In this document: positions 60,587-64,000 of the stretch, piece by piece
How the letters are laid out: each line of letters starts with the position of its first letter
How positions within the stretch are numbered: position 1 is the stretch's first letter
DNA from: Pseudofrankia sp. DC12
Lineage (GTDB): Bacteria; Actinomycetota; Actinomycetes; Frankiales; Frankiaceae
DNA length: 64,000 nt
Assembly (NCBI RefSeq): GCF_000966285.1
Contig: NZ_KQ031391.1
Coordinates: forward strand, 5,146,430 to 5,210,429
Reading direction: 5' to 3'
Made by a program: the position numbers and the translations under genes
Notes under the pieces: model-generated
The model's database searches: none
What the model was told of the DNA's origin: nothing
Seen by the model: the letters and a program-made list of their open reading frames with translations, nothing else

Positions 60587-61117
60587 GTGACCGAACGACG
60601 AACGGCGCTCGTCACCGGCGGTGGCTCGGGAATCGGGCGGGCGGTCGCCCACCGGCTCGCCGCGGACGGCTTCGCGGTGGCTGTCCTGGACCTCAACTCC
60701 GACACGACCAGGCAGGTGGTGGAGGAGATCACCGAGGCCGGCAACGAGGCGATCGCCGCCGGCGGCGTCGACGTGTCCGACCGGGCTGCCGTCAACGCCG
60801 CGGTGGAGACCGTCCCTGCCCAGCCCGGCCCGGTCCTGGCCCTGGTCAACAGCGCGGGCATCACCTGCCCGCAGAGCCCGGAGGTCCGGCTGCGCAGCCT
60901 GGTCAGCGACGAGGAACTCGCCGCCATCACCGCGCCGACGTTGGTGATCTGGACCAGCGACGACCCGTCCGGCCCCGCGAAGGCCGGTCTGGACACGGCC
61001 GAGCGCCTCCCGGCGGGAGAGTTCCGGCTTATCAAGGACGCCGGCCACTGGCCCCAGTGGGAGCAGCAGGAGGAGTTCGACGGGATCGCGCGGGAGTTCG
61101 TCGGGAGGGGCGTGTGA
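60587..61117 (+). CDS. in-frame chimera: SDR N-terminus joined to alpha/beta-hydrolase C-terminus
   Basis: A 176-residue ORF. Residues 1 to about 93 are an SDR N-terminal half (RRTALVTGGGSGIGRAVAHR, VAVLDLNSD, ALVNSAGIT) without YxxxK. Residues about 98-176 are the C-terminal end of a meta-cleavage-type hydrolase (MhpC/HsaD-like): SDEELAAITAPTLVIWTSDD with the acid residue and IKDAGHWPQWEQQEEFDGIA with the catalytic histidine. The nucleophile serine part is missing. The frame is kept across the junction, the start has GGGAGG, and the end overlaps the hydratase start (GTGA). Product may still be translated, but neither parent reaction is expected. Confidence 0.7.
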   Translation: MTERRTALVTGGGSGIGRAVAHRLAADGFAVAVLDLNSDTTRQVVEEITEAGNEAIAAGGVDVSDRAAVNAAVETVPAQPGPVLALVNSAGITCPQSPEVRLRSLVSDEELAAITAPTLVIWTSDDPSGPAKAGLDTAERLPAGEFRLIKDAGHWPQWEQQEEFDGIAREFVGRGV

Positions 61118-61908
61118 CCGCCGGTACGGAGTCCATCGATGCGGCCGTCGAACGCCTGGAGCTCGCGGCCACCAGCGGCATCGCCTGCGCGCCGCTCGTC
61201 GACCTGCTCGCCGACGGCGACATCGACACCGCCTACCAGGTCCAGCGCCGGCTGACCGAGCGCCGGCTCGCCGCCGGGGCCCGCATCGTCGGCCGCAAGA
61301 TCGGTCTGACCTCCGCCGCGGTGCAGAGCCAGATCGGCGTCGACCGGCCCGACTTCGGCGTGCTGTTCGACGACATGAGCTACGCCGACGGGGAGCTGAT
61401 CCCGGTCGGCCGGCTGCTGCAGCCGAAGGCCGAGGCCGAGGTGGCGTTCCTGCTCGCCCGCGACATCGACGACGCCTCCGGCCCGGCGGTCGTGCGGGCC
61501 GCCATCGCGCTGGCGTTCCCGGCGCTGGAGATCGTGGACAGCCGGATCGCCGGCTGGAAGATCAGCATCACCGACACCGTCGCCGACAACGCGTCGTCCG
61601 GCGTCTTCGTCGTCGGCGCGACCGGGACTCCGCTGGCCGAGGTGGAGCCGATCGACGTCACGATGACGATGCGCCGCGGCGGCGAGGTCGTCTCGACCGG
61701 CACCGGCGCCGACTGCCTGGGCGATCCGCTCAACGCGCTGGCCTGGCTGGCCGCCGCCCTGATCGAGGTCGGGACCCCGCTGCGGGCCGGTGACCTGGTG
61801 CTGTCCGGCGCGCTGGGGCCGATGGCCGCGGTCAGGCCCGGCGACGTCTTCGAAGCCGGCATCGCGCCGCTCGGCACGGTCACGGCACGGTTCTCCGGAA
61901 AGGACTAG
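61114..61908 (+). CDS. 2-hydroxypenta-2,4-dienoate hydratase (MhpD/HsaE-like)
   Basis: A 264-residue fumarylacetoacetate-hydrolase-superfamily hydratase. [58 protein letters not shown] (metal-site glutamates) and [15 protein letters not shown]-type [20 protein letters not shown]. It hydrates the 2-hydroxydienoate released by the meta-cleavage hydrolase to 4-hydroxy-2-oxo acid. GTG at 61114 overlaps the chimera's stop. First of three intact lower-pathway genes. Confidence 0.92.
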   Translation: MTAGTESIDAAVERLELAATSGIACAPLVDLLADGDIDTAYQVQRRLTERRLAAGARIVGRKIGLTSAAVQSQIGVDRPDFGVLFDDMSYADGELIPVGRLLQPKAEAEVAFLLARDIDDASGPAVVRAAIALAFPALEIVDSRIAGWKISITDTVADNASSGVFVVGATGTPLAEVEPIDVTMTMRRGGEVVSTGTGADCLGDPLNALAWLAAALIEVGTPLRAGDLVLSGALGPMAAVRPGDVFEAGIAPLGTVTARFSGKD

Positions 61909-61913
61909 CAGGG

Positions 61914-62927
61914 ATGACGGAGAAGAAAACTGAGGCTTTTCCCTTTCCGCCGGCCAATCGCACCGACCTTGGTGACGAGGGGCAGAAAGGGAAACGCCTC
62001 ATTGGGGTCGCGATCGTCGGTTCCGGCAACATCGGCACCGACCTCATGATCAAAATCCTGGGTCGCGACACCAACCTCCGGGTGGTCGCGATGGTGGGCA
62101 TCGACCCGGCCTCCGACGGCCTTGCCCGGGCCCAGCGCCTCGGCGTCGCCACGACCGCCGAGGGCGTGGCCGGGCTGATCAAGATGCCCGAGTTCAGCGA
62201 GGTGGAGATCGTCCTGGACGCCACCAGCGCCGGCGCGCACATCGCGAACGCGAAGCTGCTCGAGCCCTACGGCCTGCGCCTGGTCGACCTGACCCCGGCG
62301 TCGATCGGCCCGTACGTGATCCCCGCGGTGAACTTCGAGGAGCACCTCGACGCGCCCAACATCAACATGGTCACCTGCGGTGGCCAGGCCACGATCCCGA
62401 TCGTGGCCGCGGTGTCCCGGGTGACCGAGGTTCCCTACGCCGAGATCGTCGCAGCCGTCGCGTCGAAGTCGGCCGGGCCGGGGACGCGGGCCAACATCGA
62501 CGAGTTCACCGAGACCACCGCGCTGGCCATCGAGAAGGTCGGCAAGGCGAGCCGCGGCAAGGCGATCATCATCCTGAACCCGGCTGAGCCGCCGCTGATC
62601 ATGCGGGACACCGTGCTGTGCCTGATCGGCGGCGCCGACCATGACGCGGTGCGGGCCTCGATCGAGGCGATGATCGCCGAGGTGGCGACCTACGTGCCCG
62701 GCTACCGGCTGGTGCAGAAGATCCAGTTCACGCCCGTCGACCCGGCCGAGGTCGCGACCCTGCTGCCCGCGGGCGCGGGCCCGGTCGACACCAAGGTCTC
62801 GGTCTTCCTGGAGGTCGAGGGCGCAGCCCACTACCTGCCCGCCTACGCGGGAAACCTCGACATCATGACGTCCGCCGCGATGCGGGTGGCGGAGCGGATT
62901 GCCCGACGCGCGAAGGCGGTGGCCTGA
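61914..62927 (+). CDS. acetaldehyde dehydrogenase, acylating (MhpF/HsaG-like)
   Basis: A 337-residue CoA-acylating aldehyde dehydrogenase. [37 protein letters not shown] (catalytic cysteine), [19 protein letters not shown] and [20 protein letters not shown]. It converts the aldehyde released by the aldolase to acyl-CoA, in a channel-forming complex with that aldolase. About 28 extra residues precede the normal N-terminus (usual length about 300-310). Lies 5 bases after the hydratase; overlaps the aldolase start. Confidence 0.95.
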   Translation: MTEKKTEAFPFPPANRTDLGDEGQKGKRLIGVAIVGSGNIGTDLMIKILGRDTNLRVVAMVGIDPASDGLARAQRLGVATTAEGVAGLIKMPEFSEVEIVLDATSAGAHIANAKLLEPYGLRLVDLTPASIGPYVIPAVNFEEHLDAPNINMVTCGGQATIPIVAAVSRVTEVPYAEIVAAVASKSAGPGTRANIDEFTETTALAIEKVGKASRGKAIIILNPAEPPLIMRDTVLCLIGGADHDAVRASIEAMIAEVATYVPGYRLVQKIQFTPVDPAEVATLLPAGAGPVDTKVSVFLEVEGAAHYLPAYAGNLDIMTSAAMRVAERIARRAKAVA

Positions 62928-63994
62928 TGACCGAAGCCCCGGCGACAGGGACTGCGGCGCCAGACCCGGAGGCCTCCGGGCCGACGGCGCGGCCCTACAT
63001 CCAGGACGTGACCCTGCGCGACGGCATGCACGCACTCCGGCATCGGATCACGCCGGTGCTGGTCGGGCGGATCGTCGAGAACCTGGAGGCCGCCGGCGTC
63101 GGCGCCATCGAGATCGCCCACGGCGACGGCCTGGGCGGATCGAGCCTCAACTACGGCCCCGGCAGCAACACCGACTGGGAGTGGATCGAGGCGGCCGCCT
63201 CGCACGCGAAGAGCGCGGTGCTCACCACGCTGCTGCTGCCCGGTGTCGGCACGATCCACGACCTGCGCCGCGCCTACGAGATGGGCATCCGCTCGGTCCG
63301 GGTAGCGACGCACTGCACCGAGGCCGACGTCGCCGCGCAGCACATCGCCGAGGCCCGCAACCTCGGCATGGACGTCTCCGGCTTCCTCATGATGGCGCAC
63401 ATGATCAGCGCCAAGGAGCTGTCCGAGCAGGCGCTGCTGATGGAGTCCTACGGCGCGCACTGTGTCTACATCACCGACTCCAGCGGGCGGCTGACCGTCG
63501 ACGAGGTCCGCCAGCGGGTCCGCCTCTACCGCGAGGTGCTGAAGCCGGAGACGCAGGTCGGCATCCACGCGCACGAGAACCTCTCGCTGGCGGTCGCCAA
63601 CTCGGTGGCCGCCGTCGAGGAGGGCGCCTACCGGGTCGACGCCTCGCTGACCGGCCTCGGTGCCGGCGCCGGCAACGCGCCGATCGAGGCACTGATCGCG
63701 GTGGCGAACATCCTCGGCTGGGAGACCGGCTGCGACCTGTTCGCGCTGCAGGACGCCGCCGAGGACATCGTGCGCCCGATGCAGGACCGGCCGGTGCGGG
63801 TCGACCGCGAGACGCTGACGATCGGCTACGCCGGGGTGTACGGCAGCTTCCTGCGCCATGCCGAGACCGCGGCGGCGGCCTACGGCGTGGACGCCCGCCA
63901 GATCCTGCTCGAGGCCGGCCGGCGCAAGCTCGTCGGCGGCCAGGAGGACCTGCTCACCGACATCGCGCTGACGCTGCAGGCCCAGGCGTCCTGA
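62927..63994 (+). CDS. 4-hydroxy-2-oxovalerate aldolase (MhpE/HsaF-like)
   Basis: A 355-residue HMG-lyase-type aldolase. [20 protein letters not shown] with the metal aspartate, [51 protein letters not shown] with the metal histidines, then the C-terminal communication domain ([20 protein letters not shown], about 290 onward). Cleaves 4-hydroxy-2-oxo acid to pyruvate and an aldehyde handed to the preceding dehydrogenase. ATG overlaps its stop (TGATG). Last gene; the window ends 6 bases later. Confidence 0.95.
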   Translation: MTEAPATGTAAPDPEASGPTARPYIQDVTLRDGMHALRHRITPVLVGRIVENLEAAGVGAIEIAHGDGLGGSSLNYGPGSNTDWEWIEAAASHAKSAVLTTLLLPGVGTIHDLRRAYEMGIRSVRVATHCTEADVAAQHIAEARNLGMDVSGFLMMAHMISAKELSEQALLMESYGAHCVYITDSSGRLTVDEVRQRVRLYREVLKPETQVGIHAHENLSLAVANSVAAVEEGAYRVDASLTGLGAGAGNAPIEALIAVANILGWETGCDLFALQDAAEDIVRPMQDRPVRVDRETLTIGYAGVYGSFLRHAETAAAAYGVDARQILLEAGRRKLVGGQEDLLTDIALTLQAQAS

Positions 63995-64000
63995 GCCGCG

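Overview
The window is very GC-rich, densely coding DNA with frequent GTG/TTG starts, ATGA/GTGA gene overlaps, F420-type luciferase-like enzymes and many acyl-CoA dehydrogenases, thiolases and amidohydrolases of a mycobacterial/Frankia style. I infer an actinobacterium, most like Frankia/Pseudofrankia or a related mycolic-free genus; this comes from protein style only, with no rRNA or tRNA in view. No tRNA, rRNA, CRISPR array or intact transposase was seen.

Layout. 0-6 kb: a CapA-type phosphoesterase, a repeat-containing membrane protein, a RibD-type remnant and a lipoprotein hydrolase. 5.7-17.8 kb: acyl-CoA metabolism (hydroxyisobutyrate-type dehydrogenase, two thiolases, a DUF35/SCP2-thiolase pair, P450, LLM oxidoreductases, SDR-thioesterase-thiolase operon) and a lipoprotein esterase. 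17.9-30.3 kb: a TetR gene, two paralogous PF04909 amidohydrolases, an aldehyde dehydrogenase, and an operon in which the second amidohydrolase is followed by an acyl-CoA ligase, a two-subunit B12-dependent acyl-CoA mutase, an LLM oxidoreductase and a CaiB-type CoA transferase. 30.3-41.9 kb: an AlbA_2 regulator under a large inverted repeat, a KshB-like reductase, another ligase, acyl-CoA dehydrogenases and hydratases, and a decayed VapBC module. 42-53.9 kb: aldehyde dehydrogenase, an unusual amidohydrolase, two more acyl-CoA dehydrogenase pairs and a TetR gene. 54-60.5 kb: gene fragments, an AbrB-Fic pair and structured intergenic DNA. 60.6-64 kb: the end of a meta-cleavage pathway (hydratase, aldolase, acylating aldehyde dehydrogenase) preceded by a chimeric SDR/hydrolase ORF.

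How it fits together. The genes would activate organic acids to CoA esters, dehydrogenate, hydrate and cleave them, rearrange a branched acyl-CoA with a B12 mutase, and finish ring products through 2-hydroxypentadienoate hydratase, aldolase and acetaldehyde dehydrogenase. Three adjacent short/long acyl-CoA dehydrogenase pairs, a DUF35/SCP2-thiolase pair and a KshB-like reductase suggest sterol-, terpenoid- or other polycyclic-acid catabolism, but no substrate is proven.

Most notable beyond the genes: a 75-bp intergenic element with terminal inverted repeats in three equal-length copies plus one divergent copy; a palindrome GAGAAY-N3-RTTCTC at three promoters of acyl-catabolism genes, one beside a TetR gene; a 19-bp perfect inverted repeat over the start of the AlbA_2 regulator; and a series of fossil genes in which the N-terminal and C-terminal ends survive with the middle deleted (CaiB, LLM, acyl-CoA dehydrogenase), ending in an in-frame SDR-hydrolase chimera with an intact start site.
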